47,765 nt of DNA from Chloracidobacterium sp. (GTDB taxonomy: Bacteria; Acidobacteriota; Blastocatellia; Pyrinomonadales; Pyrinomonadaceae): contig JANYIL010000079.1 in assembly GCA_025362075.1 (NCBI GenBank), positions 1-47,765 on the forward strand. Reading direction: 5' to 3'. This document shows, one piece after another, positions 41,269 to 47,765 of this stretch. Positions within the stretch are counted from its first letter, which is position 1. The number at the start of each line of letters is the position of its first letter. A model generated the notes under the pieces. The model was not told where the DNA came from and ran no database searches. It saw only the letters and a list, made by a program, of their open reading frames with translations. The position numbers and the translations under genes are program-made.

Positions 41269-41835
41269 TTATTTAATTGTAACCTTGTCGTATATATCGT
41301 CGATCGAGAGGGTGCATTCCACCGAGGTTAGCTCAATTACCGCGTTTCCGCCGATAAAATCAGTCAGCACCCAGCTTCCGTCATTTGCCTTTGTATATCT
41401 CGTGACACGCTTCTTATCCTGCCAGACGAGTAGATATTCTTGCAGCGATTCGATCGTCCTGTAATGTTCGAATTTTGCACCCTTATCATAGTCCTGCGTA
41501 GACGGAGAAAGGACTTCGACGATCAGGACCGGGTTCAACAGGCTATCGAGATGTTCATCCGCCATCCGCGGCTCACCGCATACGGCGACGACATCCGGGT
41601 ACGTGTAAAGCCCCGTGGCCGGAATATAGACGCGCAGATCCGATTGGTAGGATTTGCACGGCCGACCCCTGAATTGGAGATGCAAAGAGGCGGCAATATT
41701 CATCGAGATCGCCGAGTGCTCCTCGCTAGTGCCGGCCATCTGGAATATCTCACCATTAAAATACTCATGCTTGACAGGCGAGACCCGCTCCATCAATAAG
41801 TATTCAGCGGGAGACGAGTATCTATTCTCGGGCAT
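41269..41835 (-). CDS. Uma2-family putative endonuclease (DUF820)
   Basis: 188 aa from ATG 41835; a TTG at 41853 would add six residues and cannot be excluded. Classic family signature: RYSSPAEYLLMER, HEYFNGEIFQMAGTSEEHSA, YTYPDVVAVCGEPRM, LNPVLIVEVLSPSTQDYDKG and FEHYRTIESLQEYLLVWQDK, which together form the PD-(D/E)XK-like core. The physiological role of Uma2 proteins is not established. Its neighbours are a terminator downstream and the REP/transposase block upstream, so it is monocistronic. Confidence 0.92.
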   Translation of the reverse strand: MPENRYSSPAEYLLMERVSPVKHEYFNGEIFQMAGTSEEHSAISMNIAASLHLQFRGRPCKSYQSDLRVYIPATGLYTYPDVVAVCGEPRMADEHLDSLLNPVLIVEVLSPSTQDYDKGAKFEHYRTIESLQEYLLVWQDKKRVTRYTKANDGSWVLTDFIGGNAVIELTSVECTLSIDDIYDKVTIK

Positions 41836-41901
41836 ACGCTCATACGTCTTCAACCTATACTATCACCTTCGATCAAAAAGTCGGGTTTAGCTCCGCCTGT
41901 T

Positions 41902-42032
41902 CGCCGAGCGGAAAAGCTGTGCTTTTCCGAAGCCATTCTAATGATCTACGCGGCTATGCCGCCAAAACCAGCGGCATAGCCGCGATACCATTTCTTAATC
42001 ATGCCGGAAAAGCATAGCTTTTCCGCTCGGCG
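41902..42032. repeat. Composite palindromic element (BIME-like), copy A
   Basis: 131 bp: CGCCGAGCGGAAAAGC with its hairpin partner GCTTTTCCG, a central pair of GCGGCTATGCCGC/GCGGCATAGCCGC, and an inverted terminal module GCCGGAAAAGCATAGCTTTT ending CCGCTCGGCG. The order and ends match copy B at 42774-42907. Confidence 0.9.
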
Positions 42033-42116
42033 AATTAAGGATCAACCCTAATCCTAACCGAGCGCTTTGCCTCGCCGAGCGAAACCACATACTCTTCCTG
42101 ACTCATCTTGCCAAGC

Positions 42117-42171
42117 GGAAAAGCTATGCTTTTCCGGCCGCCCCCTTAAGATTCCCGGCGGCTCCGCCGCC
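42117..42171. repeat. Two further REP hairpins at the transposase 3' end
   Basis: GGAAAAGC/GCTTTTCC (42117-42135, loop TAT) and GGCGGCTCCGCCGCC (42157-42171). The second ends 2 bp before the transposase stop codon on the minus strand. Confidence 0.85.
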
Positions 42172-42173
42172 CC

Positions 42174-42713
42174 CTACCACCATTTGATCTGAGACAGATC
42201 GGTCGCCAGCGGCTCATCAGGTCGAGCCTCACCGTCCCAAAGCCTAACGCTCGAGTAAAGATAATCCTTTGCCTCACTCACAAACCCCGCCTTCACCGGA
42301 TTCATATGGATATACTCGACCTTCTGCCGAAACGTTTCCTCGCCAAATATCTCAAGCGAATCCGAATGATGATGCCAAACAGAATGTTGGTGATTCCTTC
42401 CCCGGATCGAGCCTCGGAGCTTAAACAACGACTCGGTAAAATTATTGGCCTTTAAATACTGAATAACCCGCCGCGCCGAGATGCCATTCAATAGCCTTAG
42501 AACCTCGCTCAACTCCCGCTCCGAATAAACAAGAGCGTGCAGATGTTCGCGCATTATCACATAGGCAAGTATGAGAATCCCGTGATTTTCCCTCGCCTCG
42601 GCATAAGCATCGCATATTATCTGTTTTAGCTTGTCGGTGCGAAATATCTCCAGCCGGTGGTGGGCAACTGATGTGAAATAATATGCCGGAGTCGATCGTG
42701 ATATTCGGAACAT
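42174..42713 (-). CDS. REP-associated tyrosine transposase (RAYT, Y1/IS200-like)
   Basis: 179 aa from ATG 42713; the frame continues upstream, but that part is translated repeat sequence. Y1 transposase core: YFTSVAHHRLEIF, the HUH-type metal site in MREHLHALVYS, a helix ELSEVLRLLNGISARRVIQY, WHHHSDSLEI and the catalytic-tyrosine helix KVEYIHMNPVKAGFVSEAKD with YLYSS. RAYTs are single-copy, domesticated relatives of IS200/IS605 that process REP palindromes. The gene is bracketed by two composite REP elements, as expected for a REPtron. Confidence 0.93.
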   Translation of the reverse strand: MFRISRSTPAYYFTSVAHHRLEIFRTDKLKQIICDAYAEARENHGILILAYVIMREHLHALVYSERELSEVLRLLNGISARRVIQYLKANNFTESLFKLRGSIRGRNHQHSVWHHHSDSLEIFGEETFRQKVEYIHMNPVKAGFVSEAKDYLYSSVRLWDGEARPDEPLATDLSQIKWW

Positions 42714-42741
42714 AATGTGGAATGTTGCCAAGCGGTTTTTT

Positions 42742-42907
42742 CGCCGAGCGGTTCCCTCGCCGAGCGGTTCCCTCGCCGAGCGGAAAAGCTCTGCTTTTCC
42801 AAGCAGTTCCCCTAAATGACCCAGGCGGCTCCGCCGCCGAAAACGGCGGCATAGCCGCGAGACTATTTTATTAATCCTGCCGGAAAAGCATAGCTTTTCC
42901 GCTCGGC
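42742..42907. repeat. Composite palindromic element (BIME-like), copy B, with extra CGCCGAGCGG units
   Basis: The main element (42774-42907, 134 bp) has the same module order as copy A: CGCCGAGCGGAAAAGC hairpin, central GGCGGCTCCGCCGCC and GGCGGCATAGCCGC, then GCCGGAAAAGCATAGCTTTT and CCGCTCGGC. Two additional CGCCGAGCGG words precede it at 42742 and 42759. Confidence 0.9.
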
Positions 42908-43132
42908 AAACTACAAACAGAAAGAAATTCGGGGTCAAGGCCTGCGACATTGACGATTTTGCAACAGACTCCGACCGCTCCAGAGGCGCCATCAACCGAA
43001 ATCGTCAAAATCACTGGCCTGACATTTGGCTCTTGCCCCTTGGCTCTACTTGGCTCTAACCCGTCAACAAAAACACGCGCGGTAATGCTATAACAAATTC
43101 ACTCGGTCTTAGCCCATCGTTATCGCTTCAGA
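42908..43132. other. Gap between REP block and caspase gene
   Basis: 225 bp. It contains a 10-bp inverted repeat TTGACGATTT/AAATCGTCAA (42950-42959 with 42999-43008) around 39 bp; this may be the outer edge of the mobile unit or a terminator-like structure for the minus-strand caspase gene. Nothing else is recognised. Confidence 0.4.
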
Positions 43133-45208
43133 TTACGGATTCTGTTGGACAATCATTATACGCTTTATTCGAATTGGGTTGGTCGGTCTTTCACCCTGGT
43201 TTGGCTGGACAGCCATTATGCGAAGGTTGTTCATTCCTTCGATGACTTTCCCAAATACCGTAAAGTGGGTGTCTAACCCACGTTCACGCTTTAGCATAAT
43301 AAAGAACTGAGAATTGGCGGAGTTCACGTTCATGTTCCGCGCAGCACCGACGATGCCGTCCTCGAATGGAACATCAGAGAACTCAGCCGGCAAGTCGGGG
43401 CGCGTTGACTTGCCCATCCCATCATTCAACGGATCGCTGTCTTTCGTGCGCGGATCACCACTCTGAACTACAGAATTATTTACCCGGTGGAACGTTACCC
43501 TACTATAGGTTCCATCTCTTGCTAGTTCTTTGAACCGCTGCACCATCTTTGGAGCGATCTTAGAGTAGAGCTCGATCTTTATCGAACCGTAGGTCAACGA
43601 ATCCTCCAATTCGATGATCGCGATCTCTGCGTCAGGAGCGGGCGTGATGCCCTTATTGGGTTCCGCGGTTGTGTCAGGCGGTTTCGAGCTAGCTGCATTT
43701 GTCGCAGTCGCTTTCTTCCCCAAGCCGTCTAGGCGTAGGCGTGCGAGGCTGGCGTAGTCACCTTTTGGATAAGCGGCAAGGTAGGCATCGTATCCAGCGA
43801 TTGTCTTTAGTTGCTCCGCTTCCTGCCATTTGGCCAAGTCCGTCGCCTTTTGCTGTTCCTTAATTATTCTGGCCTCTTCGTCGTCGAAGTCATTGATCTT
43901 TTGTCGCGCATTCGCCGTGTACTTGCCATTCGGGTATGCAGATAGATAAGACTGAAATGCGCTCTTTCGATTGAGGAGCTGAACTTCGTCCCATTTTGTC
44001 TGATCGGCTTTCGTTTCAATTTCTTTGAGGCCAGAACGTGCAGACGTGGCAAATTCACCTTTGGGAAACGCGGCCAGATAGGAATTGTAGGATTCAGTAG
44101 TGTTCAGCCTTTCGGCTTCATGCCATTTTGACCGCTCGACGGCTTTCTGTCGCTCGATCTCGTCTTGTTTGAATTTGCCGATGCGATCATTTGCTTCAGT
44201 CGCATGTTTGCCTTTTGGATATTCGGCAAGATAATTCTCGTAACCCGATTGCGTGTTGCTATTGCTTATGATCTGCCAATACGACTCCTCGACGTTTATG
44301 CCCTGGATGGCCGCGACGGGCGTCGGCGTCGGCAATGGCGTTGGCTTGGGAACTGAAACGATCTGGCTTGTGACTGTGGTTTCGGACTGCGTCGTCAGCT
44401 TGAAATAAAAATCGCCCGAATACAGCCCCTCCTTCCACGGCGATTGCTTTTGTTTTGTGGCGGTCTGGACATCGCGGGCGACGGCCTTGATGAGCGGGTC
44501 GAGTTCGAGGTTTGGCGTGTTTATCTGTTTGAGAAAGGCGGTGGTGAATGGGCTGTTTGATCCGGCGCCGTCGCTTGAGACGCTCCCGGGTTCGGTAGCG
44601 TATAAAACGAGGGTGCCGCGTGGCGGGTTGCTGTTTACCAAACCTTTGTTGTCGCCGATGTCGCGGTTAGACCGCCAGCTTCGGGCAAAGGGGTTGTTGC
44701 GACAGGCGTCGAGAATGACGAGGTTAAAATCATTTCTCGCCGTCGCCATCTCGTCGAGCACATAACCGAGTGAAACGGCCTTGTACTTGATCCGCGATTC
44801 GTCCGGTATGTCGGCATCGACCGGTATAAGGTAATTGACCCCGCCTGATTGTACGCCGTGCCCGGCATAGTAAAACAGCCCGACGCCCTTGGTCGCCGCG
44901 AGCCTCGCGCCAAACTCGACGATCAGCGACTCCATCCTCTCCTGCGTCAGATTGATGCCGTCTTTTTCACCGCCGATCACCTCAAACCCAAGCCCCCGCA
45001 GGGCCTTTGCAACGGCCGTCGCATCGTTCGACGGATTAGGCAGCGTGCCTGCGTGTTGATAGGCCCCATTCCCTATCACCAGAGCAATCCGCTTCTGTCC
45101 ATCGCCGCCCGTCTGTATCAACTGCCGCCCCGTCTGCGCCTCGGCAAACCCGGCCAGAATCACCACGATCAAAAAGGTAGATGTAAATATGCTCCGTAAC
45201 ATAAGCAA
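43133..45208 (-). CDS. Secreted caspase-like (C14) protease fused to cyclophilin
   Basis: 691 aa. Signal peptide (SIFTSTFLIVVILAGFAEAQ), then a caspase/metacaspase p20-like domain (about 38-240): RIALVIGNGAYQHAG, catalytic His117 in FYYAGHG and Cys169 in VILDACRNNPFA, SSDGAGSNSPFT. Residues about 305-510 contain four roughly 50-residue repeats of W...Y..YLA.YPKG.....A. The C-terminus (about 540-690) is a complete cyclophilin with FHRV, VQSGDP, NSANSQFFIML and HFTVFGKV, so key isomerase residues are kept. A TTG at 45208 has GGAG 8 bases upstream; ATG 45202 is the alternative. Probably periplasmic. The role of fusing a protease to a prolyl isomerase is unknown. Confidence 0.93.
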   Translation of the reverse strand: MLMLRSIFTSTFLIVVILAGFAEAQTGRQLIQTGGDGQKRIALVIGNGAYQHAGTLPNPSNDATAVAKALRGLGFEVIGGEKDGINLTQERMESLIVEFGARLAATKGVGLFYYAGHGVQSGGVNYLIPVDADIPDESRIKYKAVSLGYVLDEMATARNDFNLVILDACRNNPFARSWRSNRDIGDNKGLVNSNPPRGTLVLYATEPGSVSSDGAGSNSPFTTAFLKQINTPNLELDPLIKAVARDVQTATKQKQSPWKEGLYSGDFYFKLTTQSETTVTSQIVSVPKPTPLPTPTPVAAIQGINVEESYWQIISNSNTQSGYENYLAEYPKGKHATEANDRIGKFKQDEIERQKAVERSKWHEAERLNTTESYNSYLAAFPKGEFATSARSGLKEIETKADQTKWDEVQLLNRKSAFQSYLSAYPNGKYTANARQKINDFDDEEARIIKEQQKATDLAKWQEAEQLKTIAGYDAYLAAYPKGDYASLARLRLDGLGKKATATNAASSKPPDTTAEPNKGITPAPDAEIAIIELEDSLTYGSIKIELYSKIAPKMVQRFKELARDGTYSRVTFHRVNNSVVQSGDPRTKDSDPLNDGMGKSTRPDLPAEFSDVPFEDGIVGAARNMNVNSANSQFFIMLKRERGLDTHFTVFGKVIEGMNNLRIMAVQPNQGERPTNPIRIKRIMIVQQNP

Positions 45209-45342
45209 AGGGCAATCTCCGCAATTTTACGCCCAAACTGCATTTACCGCAATATGATTTCGACAAGAGCGATTGTTCGGATTCGTAAAAGCAATTCATT
45301 CACGTCCGACCAATGATTTTGAATTTGAATCCTTCCAGTAAA

Positions 45343-45573
45343 ATTCCTGTCGCCGAAGGTGACGAAGATAATAGCCTGGGGTGCAGCGAGGCTTTGCGAG
45401 TGGAACCCCAGGTTGGATCGAACGGGACGAAACCGACCTGAAGGGATCGAACAATCCGGTGCGCAGGTCGTTGCTCGCCTACAGCGAGCTAATATACGTC
45501 TCTACTTTTCCTGGGGTTCCGGCAAGGCCTTCACCCCAGGCTATTATCTTCGTCACCTTCGGCGACAGGAATC
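45343..45573. repeat. 231-bp element bounded by perfect 41-bp inverted repeats
   Basis: Arms 45343-45383 and 45533-45573 are perfect inverted copies. Just inside each arm is a second hairpin CCTGGGGT/ACCCCAGG (45375-45382 with 45405-45412, and 45511-45518 with 45534-45541), and a further GCTCGC/GCGAGC hairpin lies at 45473-45490. No open frame of note. It fills most of the 454-bp gap between pnp and the caspase gene. Confidence 0.9.
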
Positions 45574-45596
45574 GAAATGGTCGGTCGGAGGCAATT

Positions 45597-45630
45597 CAAA
45601 AGAGGTCGCCCTATTCGGGACGACCTCTTC
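45597..45630 (-). terminator. Terminator of pnp
   Basis: AGAGGTCGCCC (45601-45611) pairs with GGGACGACCTCT (45617-45628), one mismatch; on the minus strand TTTTG follows. It lies about 35 bp after the pnp stop. Confidence 0.75.
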
Positions 45631-45662
45631 TCCAGAATGTATTCGCGGTTAGCAATAGGCTT

Positions 45663-47765
45663 TCATTCATCCTCAGGCGCCGATTTGGACTTTTCCTCCG
45701 CCAAGATCGCCTTTCGGGACAACTTGATCTTATTACCCTCTTTGCCGATGCATTTTACGAGAATCTGCTGGCCTTCCTTGAGCTCGTCGCGGACGTCTTT
45801 GACGCGGCGGTCCGAGATCTCGGAGATGTGCAGCAGACCGTCGAGGCCGGGCATGATCTCGACGAAAGCGCCGAAATCGACGATCCGCGAAACCGTACCC
45901 ATGTACGTCTCGCCGATCTCGGCCTCGGCGGTGATCGCCTTGATGCGGGCAATAACCTCTTGAGCAGCTTCGCCGTCTGCGGTCGCGATCAGGATCGTTC
46001 CGTCGTCGGAAATATCGATCTTGGCACCCGTTTCTTCCGTCATAGCACGGATCACCGAACCGCCCTTACCGATAACATCGCGGATCTTTTCCGGATTGAT
46101 CATCATCGTGATTATACGCGGCGCAAACTCAGATATGTCCTCACGCGGCTTCTCGATCGTCTTCGCCATGATGTCGAGGATGTGGAGACGTCCCTTCCTG
46201 GCCTGTTCCAGAGCCTCCTGCAGGATCATGGCATTGATGCCGTCGACCTTGATGTCCATCTGCAACGCCGTGATGCCGTCAGCCGTTCCGGTCACCTTAA
46301 AGTCCATATCGCCGTAGTGATCTTCGGCACCGGCAATGTCGGACAGGATCGCGTAGCGGTTGCCCTCCATCACGAGGCCCATCGCAACACCGGCGACCGG
46401 CTTTTTGATCGGAACACCGGCGTCCATCAGGCTCAGGATGCCGCCGCAGACCGTGGCCATCGACGACGAACCGTTTGATTCCGTAATGTCGGAGACGATG
46501 CGGAGCGTGTATGGGAAATCGGCGTCGTCCGGCAGAACGGCTTCGATTGCCCGACGGGCGAGGTTACCGTGGCCGGTCTCGCGACGCGATGTACTGCCGA
46601 AACGACCCGTTTCTCCGACCGAATACGGCGGGAAATTATAGTGCAGCATGAACCGGCGATCGATCGTACCTTTCTCCAGGTCGTCCATGAACTGCCCGTC
46701 CTGTTTCGTGCCGAGCGTCGTATTAACCATCGCCTGCGTCTCGCCACGCGTAAACAGGGCTGAGCCGTGTACACGCGGCAGCCAGCCAACCTCGCATGTG
46801 ATCGGGCGGATCTCAGAGAATTTACGTCCGTCGGGACGACGCTTGTTCGTAAGCATGTCCTCGCGGAAGATCTTTTCCTTGAGCTTGCCAAAAGCCTCGC
46901 TCGCCGTTCCGCGTGCACCCGGATCATCCTCGGGATAGCTTTCGACAACCTCTTTCTTAAGAGCGTCGAGCCCGGCATAGACCTCGATCTTTTCGCGTCC
47001 GGTCGAATCGAGGGCCGTACGGAGCTTGTCCGTCCAGGTCTTTTCGACATCGGCGACTATGTGTACGTCGAGAGCAGGGACGTTGAATTCACGCTTGGTG
47101 ATATTCAAGGCCTTTCCAAGCTCTTTCTGCCACAGGCAGAGACGTTTGATCTCGCGGTGAGCAAGCATCAGGGCCTCGACCATGATGGTCTCACTGACCT
47201 CCTTAGCTTCGCATTCGACCATGCAGATCGCTTCTTCGGTACCAGCAACGACAAGGCTCAGCTCAGATTCGCGGCGTTCGTCAAAGGTCGGGTTGATCAG
47301 GTATTTACCGTCGATCAGGCCGATGCGGACTCCGCCGATAGGGTTGTTGAACGGAATGTCCGAGAGGTAAAGTGCACACGACGCACCCGTTATAGCGATC
47401 ACGTCCGGATCATTTTCCGCGTCGGACGAGATGACCGAAGCGACGATCTGCGTTTCGAATCTGTAACCATCAGCAAAGAGCGGCCGCACCGGGCGGTCGA
47501 TCATGCGGCAGGTCAAAATCTCTTTTTCACCCGGGCGGCCTTCGCGGCGGAAATAATTTCCGGGAATACGGCCTGCGGCAAATGAATTTTCACGGTATTC
47601 GACCGTGAGCGGGAAAAAATCGAGCCCTTCTTTAGCTGTGCGGGCACTAACGGCGGCGACCAGCAGCATCGTGTCGCCATAACGGATAACGACCGAACCA
47701 TCGGCCTGCTTGGCAACCTTGCCGGTCTCGACGATCAAGTCTTTTTGTCCTAACTTGATCGATTC
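45663..47765 (-). CDS. pnp: Polyribonucleotide nucleotidyltransferase (5' end outside window)
   Basis: About 700 residues visible. The frame continues to the window edge (ESIKLGQKDLIVETGKVAKQ), matching the normal PNPase start region, so the TTG at 47738 is not the true start. Two RNase PH-like cores (FFPLTVEYRENSFAAGRIPG; YNFPPYSVGETGRFG ... RREIGHG-like RRETGHGNLARRA), a KH domain (KIRDVIGKGGSVIRAMTEET) and an S1 domain (GTVSRIVDFGAFVEIMPGLD) are present. It degrades RNA 3' to 5' by phosphorolysis. The usual upstream partner rpsO would lie beyond the window. Confidence 0.97.
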   Translation of the reverse strand, partial: ESIKLGQKDLIVETGKVAKQADGSVVIRYGDTMLLVAAVSARTAKEGLDFFPLTVEYRENSFAAGRIPGNYFRREGRPGEKEILTCRMIDRPVRPLFADGYRFETQIVASVISSDAENDPDVIAITGASCALYLSDIPFNNPIGGVRIGLIDGKYLINPTFDERRESELSLVVAGTEEAICMVECEAKEVSETIMVEALMLAHREIKRLCLWQKELGKALNITKREFNVPALDVHIVADVEKTWTDKLRTALDSTGREKIEVYAGLDALKKEVVESYPEDDPGARGTASEAFGKLKEKIFREDMLTNKRRPDGRKFSEIRPITCEVGWLPRVHGSALFTRGETQAMVNTTLGTKQDGQFMDDLEKGTIDRRFMLHYNFPPYSVGETGRFGSTSRRETGHGNLARRAIEAVLPDDADFPYTLRIVSDITESNGSSSMATVCGGILSLMDAGVPIKKPVAGVAMGLVMEGNRYAILSDIAGAEDHYGDMDFKVTGTADGITALQMDIKVDGINAMILQEALEQARKGRLHILDIMAKTIEKPREDISEFAPRIITMMINPEKIRDVIGKGGSVIRAMTEETGAKIDISDDGTILIATADGEAAQEVIARIKAITAEAEIGETYMGTVSRIVDFGAFVEIMPGLDGLLHISEISDRRVKDVRDELKEGQQILVKCIGKEGNKIKLSRKAILAEEKSKSAPEDE

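Noticed and set aside
42714..42995. N-terminal extension of the transposase frame by 94 codons
   Set aside because: The extension is translated from REP palindromes, and the conserved transposase domain begins just after the ATG at 42713.
45381..46478. A 365-codon plus-strand open frame covering the palindromic element and part of pnp
   Set aside because: Most of it is antisense to pnp and its start lies inside a non-coding inverted repeat; composition is shadow-like.
1..47765. tRNA, rRNA, riboswitch and CRISPR loci
   Set aside because: Scanning by eye for T-loop signatures, repeat-spacer patterns and known leader motifs showed none; weak structures could be missed without a covariance search.

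Overview
The window is a gene-dense, roughly 55% GC bacterial chromosome segment. It carries an outer-membrane lipid A gene (lpxD), a sigma-54 activator beside type IV pilins, a PEP-CTERM protein, a single-chain glycyl-tRNA synthetase, Uma2 nucleases, several secreted amidohydrolases and a secreted caspase-like protein. Together with many short palindromic and heptanucleotide repeats, this fits a Gram-negative of the Acidobacteriota (Blastocatellia/Pyrinomonadales type). That placement is inference; no rRNA or tRNA gene was seen to test it. Both ends cut through genes: a response regulator on the left and pnp on the right.

Layout. (1) 1-9036 is a pilus block: a PilR-like sigma-54 activator, two paralogous 168-aa pilins (the second behind a clear -24/-12 promoter), then a tight five-gene operon with an ABC-2 permease, a membrane-anchored TPR protein, two paralogous GT-C-like membrane proteins and an ABC ATPase. 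It resembles the pilR-pilA-pilGHI arrangement of Myxococcus with two putative glycosyltransferases inserted. (2) 9120-16313 is housekeeping: priA, lpxD, a CAX cation/proton antiporter, msrB, a Uma2 nuclease and small envelope proteins. (3) 16380-20905 (minus) is an operon of three secreted amidohydrolase paralogues, two of which have lost every recognisable metal ligand. (4) 21063-22870 (minus) is an adaptive-response pair, ada plus a 2OG-Fe(II) oxygenase. (5) 22980-31558 (plus) holds DCC and DUF427 proteins, a mutS2 with repeat-derived in-frame insertions, a PIN toxin-antitoxin module followed by a relic of a second MutS2 C-terminus, an AT-rich orphan gene, then dnaG and rpoD. (6) 31663-39164 holds a GT-C-like membrane protein, cca, a palindrome array, glyS, a penicillin-acylase-family hydrolase and a vapBC pair with a visible operator. 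(7) 39282-40931 (minus) encodes a PEGA-domain protein and a PEP-CTERM protein. (8) 41269-43008 holds a Uma2 gene and a REP-associated tyrosine transposase flanked by two copies of a composite palindromic element. (9) 43133-47765 (minus) encodes a secreted caspase-cyclophilin fusion, a 231-bp element bounded by perfect 41-bp inverted repeats, and pnp.

The most unusual items are the caspase-cyclophilin fusion, the pilus/GT-C/ABC operon, the heptanucleotide arrays (stop-free in the frames and strand used) built into mutS2 and an amidohydrolase leader, the relic MutS2 tail behind the toxin-antitoxin module, the transposase with its matched composite repeats, and the 231-bp palindromic element. 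Coordinates, motifs and stems were read by eye; family assignments rest on motif recognition and were not checked by database search.
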